From positions 1-56,300 of the forward strand of contig SCQQ01000066.1 of the NCBI GenBank assembly GCA_004299095.1: a DNA stretch of 56,300 bases. The letters are read 5' to 3'. This DNA is from Burkholderiaceae bacterium. GTDB taxonomy: Bacteria > Pseudomonadota > Gammaproteobacteria > Burkholderiales > Burkholderiaceae_C. The notes under the pieces were generated by a model, which was not told the DNA's origin, ran no database searches, and worked only from the letters and a program-made list of their open reading frames with translations. Position 1 is the first letter of the stretch, and every line of letters starts with the position of its first letter. Made by a program: the position numbers and the translations under genes. Positions 25,157 through 34,201 of the stretch are shown piece after piece.

Positions 25157-25491
25157 AAGTTGCCTACATTTTTTCCACCCAGAAGCACACGATTTCCTAC
25201 ATCCTGGCGCGCATGATCCTGCCGCAACTGGAGGAGCACCGCCACGGCGTCGAGGTGGTCGGCATGTTTTTCTTCGAGGACAACAACTACGTGCTGGTCG
25301 AAGGCAACCCGATCGGCGAGCGCCTGAAGAAAGTGGCCGACGCGAGCGGCATGCTGCTGATGGGTTGCGACCAGTGCTGCTACGAGCGTGAAATCGCCGA
25401 TCGCCTGATGGACGGCGTGCGTATCGGCTGCTTCCCCGATCTGTATGCGGCGCTGGCGACCAACATGCCGGATCACGTGATCACGCTGTAA
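25153..25491 (+). CDS. DsrE-like small protein with C-x2-C-C motif
   Basis: The 112-residue product reads from a GTG overlapping the previous stop (GTGA). The pattern fits the DsrE/DsrF-like alpha/beta fold: K-V-A-Y-I-F-S-T, a helix, V-E-V-V-G-M-F-F-F-E-D-N-N-Y-V-L, then a switch region ending M-L-L-M-G-C-D-Q-C-C-Y-E-R-E-I-A (Cys72, 75, 76) and I-G-C-F-P-D-L-Y (Cys93). DsrE-fold proteins commonly carry or relay persulfide sulfur on a cysteine at this position. Here the C-x2-C-C cluster could equally bind a soft metal. As I recall, a 'DsrE-related' protein is part of a proposed organometal transport cassette called SAO, but I cannot test that this is a homologue. Role inferred from its place in the ABC operon. 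Confidence 0.7.
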   Translation: MKVAYIFSTQKHTISYILARMILPQLEEHRHGVEVVGMFFFEDNNYVLVEGNPIGERLKKVADASGMLLMGCDQCCYEREIADRLMDGVRIGCFPDLYAALATNMPDHVITL

Positions 25492-25506
25492 GGTTTCGCT
25501 TCTTCC

Positions 25507-25526
25507 GTCCGGCGCGGTTGCCGGAC
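25507..25526 (+). terminator. Hairpin after the ABC operon, possible terminator
   Basis: GTCCGGC (25507-25513) and GCCGGAC (25520-25526) form a perfect seven-pair stem with a six-base loop, 15 bases after the last stop codon. There is no T tract, so it may stabilise the 3' end or act with Rho rather than as an intrinsic terminator. Confidence 0.35.
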
Positions 25527-25725
25527 CGTGTACGCTGAAACGTGGACGTCTGCGGCGAGCGCCGTGCGAGCGTGCTAAAAACGACGGGTTGCGCGGCGAT
25601 TTTTCACGCGGCCAGCGGCATTCGTTTCGACCGCGAGGTCGCGGGATGCCGGTCACGGCCGCAAAATCTCGATGCGCGCGCTGGCCTCGCGCCAATCCGC
25701 GAATTCACAGTCAACAGGAGCAACC

Positions 25726-26823
25726 ATGGGAAGAGCAGCAAAGGCGATCGTCTACCGCGAGGGCGGCCCGATCGCGATGGAGCCAATCGACGTGGCGCCG
25801 CCCAAGCGCGACGAGATCACGCTCAAGCTGGCGGCGTGCGGCGTGTGCCACAGCGATTTGTCGGCCACCAACGGCACCGTTCGCATGCCACCGCCGCTGG
25901 TGCTTGGGCACGAAGGCTTCGGCAGCGTGGTTGAGGTGGGCGAGGGCGTGGCCGGCTTCAAGGTGGGTGACGCGGTGCTCACGTCGTTTGCCCGCATGTG
26001 CGGCAAGTGCGCCGCCTGCGTGAGCGGCCACCCGGCGCGCTGCGAGCACGCAGCGGAAGCGTTTTCGACCCTGCCCGACGGCACGGTGCGCACGCACGAC
26101 GCCAAGGGCGAGCCGCTCAACGTCTTCTGCGGCCTGGGCGCCATGGCCGAATACGCCACCATCCACGTCGACAACGCCATCAAGGTGGACGCCCACGGCA
26201 TTCCGCCGGCGAGCGCTGCCATCGTCAGTTGCGCCGTCATGACCGGCGTCGGTTCGGTCACCAATACGGCCAAGGTCGAACCCGGTTCGCGCGTGGCCGT
26301 CTTCGGCCTGGGTGGCGTGGGGCTGAACGCCGTGCAGGGCGCGGTGCTCGCGGGCGCGGCCACCATCGTCGCGGTCGACACCAACGCCGACAAACTGGCA
26401 GCGGCCAAGCGCTTCGGCGCCACCGACGTGGTCAACGCCAAGGAGGAAGACATGGTCAAGGCCGTCCGCCGCCTGGGCCGCGTCGACTACGGCTTTGAAT
26501 GCGTGGGCTCGGGCGAACTGGTGTCGCAGGCCTACAAGTGCCTAGCGCCCGGCGGCACGCTGGTGATCGTGGGCGTGGCGCCCGGCAAAGATCAGGCCAC
26601 CTTCACACCGATTTCCATGGCGATGGAAGAGCGCTGCATCCGCGGCAGCACCTACGGCTCGGCGCGGCCGCAGAAAGACATTCCTGCGCTCTTGGCGCTG
26701 TACCGCGGCGGGCGTCTGAAGCTCGACGAGATGGTCACGCGCACCTATTCGATCGACCAGGGCCCGCAAGCCTTTGACGACTTGAAGGCCGGCCGCAACC
26801 TGCGCGGCGTAATCGTGTTTTAG
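25726..26823 (+). CDS. Zinc-dependent NAD(P) alcohol dehydrogenase
   Basis: A 365-residue medium-chain dehydrogenase. The catalytic zinc ligands are seen in G-V-C-H-S-D-L (Cys near 38) and G-H-E-G-F-G-S-V-V (His near 63). The structural zinc lobe is C-G-K-C-A-A-C-V-S-G-H-P-A-R-C, and the Rossmann fold has V-F-G-L-G-G-V-G-L-N-A-V-Q-G near residue 190. Length and wording are nearest to class III-like and NDMA-type alcohol dehydrogenases. It oxidises an alcohol whose identity cannot be read from sequence. A purine-rich ribosome binding site (acaggag) precedes the ATG. It sits 12 bases upstream of an aldehyde dehydrogenase gene, so the two probably oxidise an alcohol to the acid. Confidence 0.9.
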   Translation: MGRAAKAIVYREGGPIAMEPIDVAPPKRDEITLKLAACGVCHSDLSATNGTVRMPPPLVLGHEGFGSVVEVGEGVAGFKVGDAVLTSFARMCGKCAACVSGHPARCEHAAEAFSTLPDGTVRTHDAKGEPLNVFCGLGAMAEYATIHVDNAIKVDAHGIPPASAAIVSCAVMTGVGSVTNTAKVEPGSRVAVFGLGGVGLNAVQGAVLAGAATIVAVDTNADKLAAAKRFGATDVVNAKEEDMVKAVRRLGRVDYGFECVGSGELVSQAYKCLAPGGTLVIVGVAPGKDQATFTPISMAMEERCIRGSTYGSARPQKDIPALLALYRGGRLKLDEMVTRTYSIDQGPQAFDDLKAGRNLRGVIVF

Positions 26824-26835
26824 GAGTATTTGACG

Positions 26836-28269
26836 ATGGAACAGCACTTGCAGTTTTATATCGACGGCCGCTGGGTCGACCCGGTCAAGCCGGCGACCTG
26901 GGACGTGATCGACCCGTCGACCGAGCAGCCGATCGCGCAGATCAGCATGGGCTCGGCGGCCGACGTGGACGTTGCGGTGAAGGCCGCGCGGCGCGCGTTC
27001 GAGAGCTTCTCGCACACCACCAAGGACGAGCGCGTGGCGCTGCTGGAGCGCATCCTGGCCGAGTACAAGCGCCGCTACGACGACGTGGCGCAGGCCATTT
27101 CGCGCGAAATGGGCGCGCCCATCTGGCTCGCCAAGAAAGCGCAGGCGGCGATGGGCGTGGCGCACCTCATGCAGGCGATCAACGTGCTCAAGGGGTTCGA
27201 ATTCGTGCAGCAGAAAGGCACCTCGGCCGACCTGTACGAGCCGGTGGGCGTGGTCGGCATGATCACGCCGTGGAACTGGCCGGTGAACCAGATCATGTGC
27301 AAGGTGGCGCCGGCGCTGGCGGCGGGCTGCACCATGATCCTGAAGCCGTCGGAAATCGCGCCGCTCAGCGGCCTGCTGCTGGCCGAAGTGATGGATGCGG
27401 CCAAAGTGCCTGCGGGCGTCTTCAACCTGGTCAACGGCGACGGCGCGCACGTGGGCGAAGCGATGTCCAAGCACCCCGGCATCGACATGATGACGTTCAC
27501 CGGCTCGACGCGCGCCGGCATCGCCGTGGCCAAGGCTGCGGCCGATACCGTCAAGCGCGTGGCGCAAGAGCTGGGCGGCAAATCGGCCAACATCGTGCTG
27601 GGTGATGCCAACCTGGAACAAGCCGTGGCGGGCGGCGTGCGCGCGTGCTTCACCAACACTGGGCAAAGCTGCAATGCACCCACGCGCATGTTCGTGCCCC
27701 GGGCGCTGCAGGATCAGGCGATCGCCATCGCCAAGAAGACAGCCGAGGCCACGCCGGTGGGTGATCCCAGGGTCGACGGCAAGCACATCGGGCCGCTCTC
27801 AAGCAAGGCGCAGTTCGAGAAAGTGCAGGGCCTGATCCAGAAAGGCATCGCCGAAGGCGCCACGCTGGTGGCGGGCGGCGTCGGCCGGCCGGAGGGCTTC
27901 GCCAAGGGCTATTACGTCAAGCCCACCGTGTTTGCGAACGTGAAGAACGACATGACGATCGCGCAGCAGGAAATCTTCGGGCCGGTGCTCTCCATCCTGC
28001 CCTACGACAACGAGGACGAGGCGGTCAAGATGGCCAACGATTCGCCCTATGGCCTCTCGGGCTACGTGCAGTCGGGCGACCTGGAGCACGCACGGCGCGT
28101 GGCGGCGCGTCTGCGCACCGGTCAGGTACACCTGAATGGCGCGGCGCCCGATCCGGCGGCGGCGTTCGGCGGCTACAAGCAGTCGGGCAACGGCCGCGAA
28201 TGGGGCGAGCACGGCTTCCGCGAGTTCCTGGAAGTCAAAGCGGTCATGGGGTACAGCCCCAAGGCCTGA
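26836..28269 (+). CDS. Aldehyde dehydrogenase family protein
   Basis: A 477-residue NAD(P)-dependent aldehyde dehydrogenase. The active-site motifs are T-P-W-N-W-P-V-N (Asn near 150), the catalytic glutamate in Q-E-L-G-G-K-S-A-N-I-V (near 248) and the nucleophile in N-T-G-Q-S-C-N-A-P-T-R (Cys near 282). The cofactor motif F-T-G-S-T-R-A-G and the C-terminal F-G-G-Y-K-Q-S-G-N-G-R-E-W-G are also present. It should turn the aldehyde made by the adjacent alcohol dehydrogenase into a carboxylate. The chosen ATG at 26836 is preceded by taggag; an earlier TTG would add two residues. A terminator-like hairpin follows. Confidence 0.93.
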   Translation: MEQHLQFYIDGRWVDPVKPATWDVIDPSTEQPIAQISMGSAADVDVAVKAARRAFESFSHTTKDERVALLERILAEYKRRYDDVAQAISREMGAPIWLAKKAQAAMGVAHLMQAINVLKGFEFVQQKGTSADLYEPVGVVGMITPWNWPVNQIMCKVAPALAAGCTMILKPSEIAPLSGLLLAEVMDAAKVPAGVFNLVNGDGAHVGEAMSKHPGIDMMTFTGSTRAGIAVAKAAADTVKRVAQELGGKSANIVLGDANLEQAVAGGVRACFTNTGQSCNAPTRMFVPRALQDQAIAIAKKTAEATPVGDPRVDGKHIGPLSSKAQFEKVQGLIQKGIAEGATLVAGGVGRPEGFAKGYYVKPTVFANVKNDMTIAQQEIFGPVLSILPYDNEDEAVKMANDSPYGLSGYVQSGDLEHARRVAARLRTGQVHLNGAAPDPAAAFGGYKQSGNGREWGEHGFREFLEVKAVMGYSPKA

Positions 28270-28287
28270 GCATCCAGAGGTCAGTCG

Positions 28288-28316
28288 AGCCGGGCGGAGT
28301 GGTCCGGCTTCTTCTT
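28288..28316 (+). terminator. Probable intrinsic terminator
   Basis: AGCCGG (28288-28293) and CCGGCT (28304-28309) form a six-pair stem followed by the T-rich run tcttcttt. It lies between the aldehyde dehydrogenase gene and the peptidase gene, suggesting that the peptidase is separately transcribed or read through. Confidence 0.5.
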
Positions 28317-28330
28317 TGCAGGAGGTCCAC

Positions 28331-29803
28331 ATGAGTTCTTCTTCCACCGGCGCAACGCAGCCGCTGCTCGACGCAGCCGCGGCCAAACAGCAGATCGACG
28401 CCAAATGGGACGACGACATCGTCCACCGTCTCACCGAATACATCCGGATCCCGGCCAAGTCACCGGCGTTCGATCCCGATTGGGCCAAGCATGGCTATAT
28501 CGAGCAGGTCGTGACGAATGCCGCAGCCTGGGTCGAAGCGCAGAAAGTGCCCGGGCTGAAGCTCGAAATCGTGCAAGCAGAAGGGCGTACGCCGCTCATC
28601 TTCTTCGAGGTGGCAAGCACCAAGCCGGGCGCGACCAAGACGGCGCTGATGTATGGCCACTTGGACAAGCAACCCGAATTCACCGGCTGGCACGAAGGGC
28701 TGGGGCCATGGACGCCCAAGTACGACGCCGACGGCAAGCTCTGGGGCCGCGGCGCGGCCGACGACGGCTATGCGGTCTATGCCGCCACCACGGCGCTGCT
28801 GGAACTCTCCCGGCAAAAAATGCCGCACCCGCGCATCGTCGGCATCATCGAGGCGTGCGAGGAAAGCGGCTCGCCCGACTTGCTGCCCTACATCGACATG
28901 CTGCGCCCGCGCTTGGGCGACGTCGGCCTGGTGGTGTGCCTGGATTCCGGCGCCGGCAGTTACGACCAGTTGTGGCTCACGACCAATTTGCGGGGCATGG
29001 CGAGCGGCACATTGCGCGTGGAAGTGCTCACCCAGGGCGTGCACTCGGGCGATGCGTCCGGCATGGTGCCGGGCAGCTTCCGCATCCTGCGGCGCGTGCT
29101 CGATCGGCTGGAAGACAGCGCCACCGGCCGCTTGCTGCCCGCAGTCCTGCATTGCGACATCCCGGCCGAGCGCCGCGCCCAAGCCGAAGTGACCGCCAAA
29201 GCGTTGGGCGACGCGCTGTTCGACGCCTACCCGTGGGCGCACTATCCGCAGGGTGGCAACGAGCAAACCGTGCTGTCACCCTGCACCAGCGGTACCGAGG
29301 CATTGCTGGCGCGCACCTGGCAGCCGACGCTCACCATCACCGGGGCCGAAGGCCTGCCAGCGCTGAAAGACGCCGGCAACGTGCTCAGGCCCTACACGTC
29401 GCTCAAGCTCAGCCTGCGCTTGCCGCCGCTGGTCGATGGCGCGGTGGCGATGCGCGAGGTCAAGCGTGTGCTCGAAGCCGATCCGCCGTACCAGGCCAAA
29501 GTCACTTTCGACTGCCACGACAGCGCCACGGGCTGGAACGCGCCGGCGATGCAACCGTGGTTCACTGAAGCGCTGGAAGTCGCGTCGCAGGCCTTCTTCA
29601 ACGCGCCCTGCGGCTACATCGGCCAGGGCGGAACGATCCCGCTCATGGGCCAGTTGAGCGAAGGCTTTCCGACCTCGCAAATGATGGTCTGCGGTGTGCT
29701 CGGCCCAGGCAGCAACGCGCACGGGCCGAACGAGTTTCTGCATGTGCCGTATGCGAAAAAGCTCACGGCCTGCGTGGCCGAAGTGATCGCGCGCATGCCG
29801 TAA
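28331..29803 (+). CDS. M20 family metallopeptidase
   Basis: The 490-residue product is an M20 zinc peptidase of the dipeptidase/ArgE/DapE group. Metal and catalytic motifs are A-L-M-Y-G-H-L-D-K-Q-P (His-x-Asp near 110), W-G-R-G-A-A-D-D-G-Y-A (Asp near 143) and I-I-E-A-C-E-E-S-G-S-P-D (Glu-Glu near 179). L-D-S-G-A-G and the late N-A-H-G-P-N-E-F-L-H-V motif follow. The lid domain lies in the middle (T-Q-G-V-H-S-G-D-A-S-G). Substrates in the family include dipeptides and N-acyl amino acids, and the length fits the dipeptidase/carnosinase type. A strong ribosome binding site (aggagg) precedes the ATG. It is convergent with ttcA. Confidence 0.92.
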   Translation: MSSSSTGATQPLLDAAAAKQQIDAKWDDDIVHRLTEYIRIPAKSPAFDPDWAKHGYIEQVVTNAAAWVEAQKVPGLKLEIVQAEGRTPLIFFEVASTKPGATKTALMYGHLDKQPEFTGWHEGLGPWTPKYDADGKLWGRGAADDGYAVYAATTALLELSRQKMPHPRIVGIIEACEESGSPDLLPYIDMLRPRLGDVGLVVCLDSGAGSYDQLWLTTNLRGMASGTLRVEVLTQGVHSGDASGMVPGSFRILRRVLDRLEDSATGRLLPAVLHCDIPAERRAQAEVTAKALGDALFDAYPWAHYPQGGNEQTVLSPCTSGTEALLARTWQPTLTITGAEGLPALKDAGNVLRPYTSLKLSLRLPPLVDGAVAMREVKRVLEADPPYQAKVTFDCHDSATGWNAPAMQPWFTEALEVASQAFFNAPCGYIGQGGTIPLMGQLSEGFPTSQMMVCGVLGPGSNAHGPNEFLHVPYAKKLTACVAEVIARMP

Positions 29804-29824
29804 GCGGCGGTAGCCGGATGCGCG

Positions 29825-30790
29825 TCACGGCAGGTGCAGGATGTCGGGGCGCGAGCGGGGCACGGGCTCCGGCGCGTGCTCTTCGTCGAACGCCACGTCG
29901 CCCGCCGGATCGGCCACGCCGGTCGCTTCTAAATTCTTGAAATCGAACAGATCACTGTCCAGCAGGTGCGACGGCGCGATGTTCTGCAGCGCGGTGAACA
30001 TCGTCTCGACGCGGCCCGGGTGGGTCTTTTTCCATTCGCGCAGCAGGTCGCCCACCTGGCGGCGTTGCAGGTTGGGCTGGCTGCCGCACAGGTTGCACGG
30101 GATGATGGGGAACTGGCGGTATTCGGCCCAGCGGATCAGGTCGCGCTCGTCGACATAGCAAAACGGCCGGATGACGATGAATTCGCCGCTGTCGGTCACG
30201 AGCTTGGGCGGCATGGCTTTCAGCTTGCCGCCGAAGAACAGATTCAGGAAGAAGGTCTGCAGGATGTCGTCGCGGTGGTGGCCCAGCGCGATCTTGTTGC
30301 AGCCCAGTTCGCGCGCCACGCGGTACAGGATGCCGCGGCGCAGGCGCGAGCACAGGCTGCAGGTGGTTTTGCCTTCCGGGATTTTTTCCTTCACGATGCG
30401 GTAGGTGTCGCGCGTTTCGATGTGGAACGGCACGCCCAGTTGCGTGAGGTACGTGGGTAGCACCTCGGCCGGAAAACCGGGCTGCTTCTGGTCCAGGTTG
30501 ACTGCGACCAGCTCGAACGGCGCCGTCGCGCGCACCTGCAGGCGCAGCAGGACGTCGAGCAGGCCGTAACTGTCCTTGCCGCCCGAGAGGCACACCATTA
30601 CGCGGTCGCCCGCTTCGATCATGTTGAACGTGCGGATGGCCTGGTCGGCCAGATGCACCAGGCGTTTTTCCACTTTCAGCGCTTCACGCGTTTCCCTGCT
30701 GCGACCGGCGCGGCCGATCTTGTCGGCGGTTTCGTCGACCGCCGCGGGCGCAGCTTCCGGGGTGGCGGTGTCGATATTCGAAAGCGTCAT
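29825..30790 (-). CDS. ttcA: tRNA 2-thiocytidine(32) synthetase TtcA
   Basis: The 321-residue product starts at the ATG at 30790. It is a PP-loop ATPase with S-G-G-K-D-S (near residue 68), followed by the two Cys-x-x-Cys elements [11 protein letters not shown] and [11 protein letters not shown] that hold a [4Fe-4S] cluster. [12 protein letters not shown] is the usual TtcA wording. It adds sulfur to cytidine 32 in tRNA anticodon loops. A poorly conserved C-terminal tail rich in Asp/Pro is present. It is divergent from ybeY with about 80 bases between the starts. Confidence 0.95.
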   Translation of the reverse strand: MTLSNIDTATPEAAPAAVDETADKIGRAGRSRETREALKVEKRLVHLADQAIRTFNMIEAGDRVMVCLSGGKDSYGLLDVLLRLQVRATAPFELVAVNLDQKQPGFPAEVLPTYLTQLGVPFHIETRDTYRIVKEKIPEGKTTCSLCSRLRRGILYRVARELGCNKIALGHHRDDILQTFFLNLFFGGKLKAMPPKLVTDSGEFIVIRPFCYVDERDLIRWAEYRQFPIIPCNLCGSQPNLQRRQVGDLLREWKKTHPGRVETMFTALQNIAPSHLLDSDLFDFKNLEATGVADPAGDVAFDEEHAPEPVPRSRPDILHLP

Positions 30791-30869
30791 GGCGTAATTG
30801 TCGCGCGACCCGCACCTATGTACGCCTCGCCGGCAGCGGTGAAGTGGCGTTGGTGCATGATCCCGCCCC

Positions 30870-31334
30870 ATGTCGCTGCCACCGCTTGAACTCTCCCTGC
30901 AATTCGCGCGCTTCGAAGACGTCGACGTCCATCGCGCCGCGCTGGCGCGCCACCACGTGCGGCGCTGGCTGCGTCACAGCATGGATGCGAATGTGGCATC
31001 GGCGGCATTCACCGTGCGCGTGGTGGATGCCGAAGAGGGCTTGGCGCTGAACAGCACCTACCGCCACAAGGACTACGCCACCAACGTCCTTACGTTCGGC
31101 TACTCGGAAGCGCCCGACGTGGCCGCCGATCTGGTGTTGTGCGCCCCCGTGGTCGCGCGCGAAGCGGTTGAGCAGGGCAAGTCGCTCGTGGCCCATTACG
31201 CGCACCTGCTGGTGCACGGTGCGCTGCACGCGCAAGGTTGGGATCACGAAGTCGAGGCGGAAGCCGAAGCGATGGAAGCGCGCGAGGTCGCGATTCTTGC
31301 GGCGCTGGGGTTCGCGAATCCCTACGCAACCTGA
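30870..31334 (+). CDS. ybeY: Endoribonuclease YbeY
   Basis: The 154-residue product carries the UPF0054/YbeY zinc motif in full: [15 protein letters not shown] (three histidines, residues about 110-124). Upstream is [16 protein letters not shown], the conserved R-x-K-D-x-x-T-x-V-L-S/T-F element. YbeY is needed for 16S rRNA 3'-end maturation and ribosome quality control. It is usually next to phoH and a CorC-like gene, but here it is next to ttcA and dtd. The ATG lies within cccatgtcg and has no strong ribosome binding site. Confidence 0.95.
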   Translation: MSLPPLELSLQFARFEDVDVHRAALARHHVRRWLRHSMDANVASAAFTVRVVDAEEGLALNSTYRHKDYATNVLTFGYSEAPDVAADLVLCAPVVAREAVEQGKSLVAHYAHLLVHGALHAQGWDHEVEAEAEAMEAREVAILAALGFANPYAT

Positions 31335-31353
31335 CGCGTCGACCAACCGCCGG

Positions 31354-31803
31354 TCAGCCAGGCGCCTGGATCCGCAGCGGAATCGTCACCGGCCCGTCGT
31401 TCACCAGCGCCACTTGCATGTCGGCGCCGAATGCACCGGTTGCCACGGTCAAATGACGCAACCGTGCGTGCGCAACGAAATGGTCGTACAGCGGCCGTGC
31501 GATCTCGGGTGGTGCCGCGGCGGTGAAGCTGGGCCGATTGCCGCCACTGGTGTCGGCCGCCAGGGTGAACTGGCTGACGATCAGCAGACCGCCGCTGACG
31601 TCCTGCACGCTCAGGTTCATTTTCCCGGCGGCGTCGGCAAAGATGCGCAGCTTGAGCAACTTGGCCAGCAGCTTGTCGGCTTCGGTCTCGGTATCGCCGT
31701 GCTCGGCACACAGCAGCACCAGCAGGCCGCGCTCGATGGCGCCCACGACGCGGCCGGCAATCGTCACGCGCGCCGCGCTCACGCGCTGGAGCAGGCACTG
31801 CAT
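31354..31803 (-). CDS. dtd: D-aminoacyl-tRNA deacylase
   Basis: The 149-residue product begins [13 protein letters not shown], the standard DTD N-terminus, which fixes the start at 31803 rather than at the upstream ATG at 31818. The active-site elements are present: [17 protein letters not shown] (about 78-94) and the Gly-cisPro motif N-D-G-P-V-T. It removes D-amino acids (and Gly from tRNA-Ala) mischarged on tRNA. It follows the CDF transporter gene by four bases and is likely in the same transcript. Confidence 0.95.
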   Translation of the reverse strand: MQCLLQRVSAARVTIAGRVVGAIERGLLVLLCAEHGDTETEADKLLAKLLKLRIFADAAGKMNLSVQDVSGGLLIVSQFTLAADTSGGNRPSFTAAAPPEIARPLYDHFVAHARLRHLTVATGAFGADMQVALVNDGPVTIPLRIQAPG

Positions 31804-31807
31804 GGTT

Positions 31808-32779
31808 TCAATCTGCACTCGGCGTGGTGGGAATCGGCACTGGTTCGGCCGCGTCGGTCAGGTCGGTGGCGATGGGCTCGACGCCGTCGGGCAGCATTTC
31901 GATGCTGAGGTAGAGCTCGGGCACGGCGTCCACCAGGGCGTGTTCGACGTTGCTGCGCAGCTTGGCGGCGCGCGCCAGCGTCCAGCTGGGCGGCATGTGC
32001 ATGTGCAGGTTCATGAAGCGGCGCTGGCCGGCCTTGCGCGTCATCACGTGGTCGAAGCGCACCACCAGGTGGTGGCCGTGGCGTTGGGTGAAGTGCTCCA
32101 GCACGGCGTTGATTTTTTCCAATATCTCAGGCTCGATGGCAGCGTCCATCAGGCCTTGCGAGGAGCGCCAGATCAGCCGCCCGCCTTCGCGCAGGATGTT
32201 GAGCGCAACGCCGATGGCCACCAGCGGATCGAGCCACGAGTGGCCGGTCAGCCCCACCAGCACTACGCCCGCCACCACGCCGGCCGACGTCCAGACGTCG
32301 GTCAGCAAATGGCGCGCATCGGCCTCGAGCGCGATCGAGCGGCGCGCGCGCGCGGTGCGCAGCATGATCCAGGCGAGCGTTCCGTTGAATGCGGAACTGA
32401 CCACGGCCAGCACCACGCCGATGCCGATTTGTTCCAGCGCCACCGGGTGTTGCAGCCGGTGCAAGGCGGTCCATATGATGGCGATGGCCGCGCCGATGAT
32501 CAGGATGCCTTCGAAACTGGAGGAAAAGTATTCGGCCTTGTCGTGGCCGAACGGGTGGCCCTGATCCGCCGGCTGGGCGGCCAGTGTCACCATCGTGAGG
32601 CCGAACACTGCCGCCGCCAGATTGACGAACGATTCGAGCGCGTCCGAGAGCAGCCCCACCGAGCTGGTGACCCACCACGCCGCGGTTTTCAGCAGGATCG
32701 TCACCAGCGCCACGCCAATGGATACCTGCATCAGGCGGCGCGGGGTCGACCAGCTTGCGATGAGGCGTGCGAACGTCAT
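31808..32779 (-). CDS. Cation diffusion facilitator (CDF) family exporter
   Basis: The 323-residue product has six membrane helices with the CDF pattern. The helix-2 metal site appears as S-D-A-L-E-S-F-V-N, a loop contains [12 protein letters not shown], and helix 5 carries [14 protein letters not shown] (the H-x3-D site). L-D-P-L-V-A-I follows. The C-terminal cytoplasmic domain has V-R-F-D-H-V-M-T-R and H-M-H-M-P. CDF proteins export Zn2+, Fe2+, Co2+ or Mn2+ by proton antiport. The S-D-x-x-E variant of the helix-2 site (in place of the zinc-type H/D-D-x-x-D) makes the metal uncertain. Confidence 0.9.
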   Translation of the reverse strand: MTFARLIASWSTPRRLMQVSIGVALVTILLKTAAWWVTSSVGLLSDALESFVNLAAAVFGLTMVTLAAQPADQGHPFGHDKAEYFSSSFEGILIIGAAIAIIWTALHRLQHPVALEQIGIGVVLAVVSSAFNGTLAWIMLRTARARRSIALEADARHLLTDVWTSAGVVAGVVLVGLTGHSWLDPLVAIGVALNILREGGRLIWRSSQGLMDAAIEPEILEKINAVLEHFTQRHGHHLVVRFDHVMTRKAGQRRFMNLHMHMPPSWTLARAAKLRSNVEHALVDAVPELYLSIEMLPDGVEPIATDLTDAAEPVPIPTTPSAD

Positions 32780-32824
32780 GGGGCCAATCGTACCGGGCCG
32801 GCGCCGGAGTGGGCAGGCCGTGCG

Positions 32825-34063
32825 TCAGGTCAGCGTCACGCGGGCAAACTTGCGCTTGCCCACTTGCACCACATAGCGCCCAGGTGCCAGTTTCAGACCC
32901 TTGTCGCTGATCACGCCGGCGTCGACGCGTACGCCGCCGCCGTCGATGAGCCGATTGGCGGCGCTGGTGGAAGGCGCCAGGCCCGATTGCTTCAGCACCA
33001 GGCCGATGCCGAGTGGCGCGCCGCCCAACTGCACTTCGGGGATCACATCCGGCACGCCGCCCTTGCTGCGGTTGATGAAATCCTGCTCGGCCGCGTCGGC
33101 GGCCTGGGCGCTGTGAAAGCGCGTGGTGATTTCCTTGGCCAGCAGCACCTTGGCGTCTTTCGGGTTGCGGCCTGCGGCCACTTCCTTTTTCAGCGTTTCG
33201 ATGGCCGCCATGGGCTTGAGCGACACCAGCGTGTACCAGCGCCACATCAGCTCGTCGCTGATCGACAGCACCTTGGCGAACATGCTGTTGGCGTCTTCGG
33301 TAATGCCGATGTAGTTGCCCTTGCTCTTGGACATCTTGTCCACGCCGTCCAGCCCTTCCAGGAGCGGCATGGTCAGGATGCATTGCGGCTCCTGCCCGTA
33401 TTCCTGCTGCAGGTGGCGACCCACCAGCAGGTTGAATTTCTGGTCGGTGCCGCCCAGTTCCAGGTCGGCCTTGAGCGCCACCGAGTCGTAGCCTTGCATC
33501 AGCGGGTACAGGAATTCGTGCACCGAAATCGACTGCCCGGCCTTGAAGCGCTTGTTGAAATCATCGCGCTCCATCATGCGCGCCACGGTGTACTTCGCCG
33601 CCAGCTCGATCATGCCGCGCGCGCCCAGCGCATCGCTCCATTCGGAGTTGTAGCGGATTTCGGTCTTCGATTCGTCCAGCACCAGCTTGGCCTGTGCGAA
33701 GTAGGTTTCGGCGTTGGCATGGATTTGCTCCGCGGTGAGCGGCGGGCGCGTGGTGTTGCGGCCGGAGGGGTCGCCGATCAGGCTGGTGAAGTCGCCGATC
33801 AGGAAAATCACCTGGTGCCCCAGGTCCTGCAACTGGCGCATCTTGTTCAGCACCACGGTATGGCCCAGGTGGATGTCGGGCGCCGTCGGATCCAGACCCA
33901 GCTTGATGCGCAGCGGCCGGCCGGTGCTTTCAGCGCGCTGCAATTTGGTCAGCCAGTCGGCCTGCGGGATCAATTCATCCGCGCCGCGCTGGGTGATCGC
34001 CATGGCGTCGCGTACGGCGTCGGAAAGGGGGGGGCGCTGTGGGCTGCCGGAAGTTGAACTCAT
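32825..34063 (-). CDS. tyrS: Tyrosyl-tRNA synthetase (TyrRZ type)
   Basis: The 412-residue product starts at the ATG at 34063. The open frame continues far upstream, but only as antisense of the peptidase gene. Class I signatures are P-D-I-H-L-G-H-T-V (HIGH-like, near residue 55) and D-K-M-S-K-S-K-G-N (KMSKS, near 240). The tyrosine pocket includes L-M-Q-G-Y-D-S-V, and G-G-T-D-Q-K-F-N-L-L-V-G-R is also conserved. The C-terminal S4-like RNA-binding region (A-A-N-R-L-I-D-G-G-G-V-R-V) is present. It charges tRNA-Tyr. It is divergent from the M23 peptidase gene, a common arrangement in betaproteobacteria. Confidence 0.96.
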   Translation of the reverse strand: MSSTSGSPQRPPLSDAVRDAMAITQRGADELIPQADWLTKLQRAESTGRPLRIKLGLDPTAPDIHLGHTVVLNKMRQLQDLGHQVIFLIGDFTSLIGDPSGRNTTRPPLTAEQIHANAETYFAQAKLVLDESKTEIRYNSEWSDALGARGMIELAAKYTVARMMERDDFNKRFKAGQSISVHEFLYPLMQGYDSVALKADLELGGTDQKFNLLVGRHLQQEYGQEPQCILTMPLLEGLDGVDKMSKSKGNYIGITEDANSMFAKVLSISDELMWRWYTLVSLKPMAAIETLKKEVAAGRNPKDAKVLLAKEITTRFHSAQAADAAEQDFINRSKGGVPDVIPEVQLGGAPLGIGLVLKQSGLAPSTSAANRLIDGGGVRVDAGVISDKGLKLAPGRYVVQVGKRKFARVTLT

Positions 34064-34201
34064 GGGTTTGGCTTGTTTTCGCGGGGCGTTCGTTATACTT
34101 TGCACTTCAATTTTAGTAGGGGGTTCGTGCGGCGAGCCCCTTTTGGAGTGCGGTCGGCTGGTGTCGCGGGCGTGGCTCCTCATGCAGAAATCCAACAGCG
34201 C

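Noticed and set aside
24740-25491. Possible selenocysteine (in-frame TGA) in the Cys-rich small proteins
   Set aside because: All TGA codons here are at overlaps with a following start and lie after plausible protein ends. No extension beyond them looks conserved.
31523-34057. 844-codon open frame on the plus strand
   Set aside because: It runs antisense through dtd, the CDF exporter and tyrS, all with complete motifs on the minus strand. Composition is typical of high-GC shadow frames.
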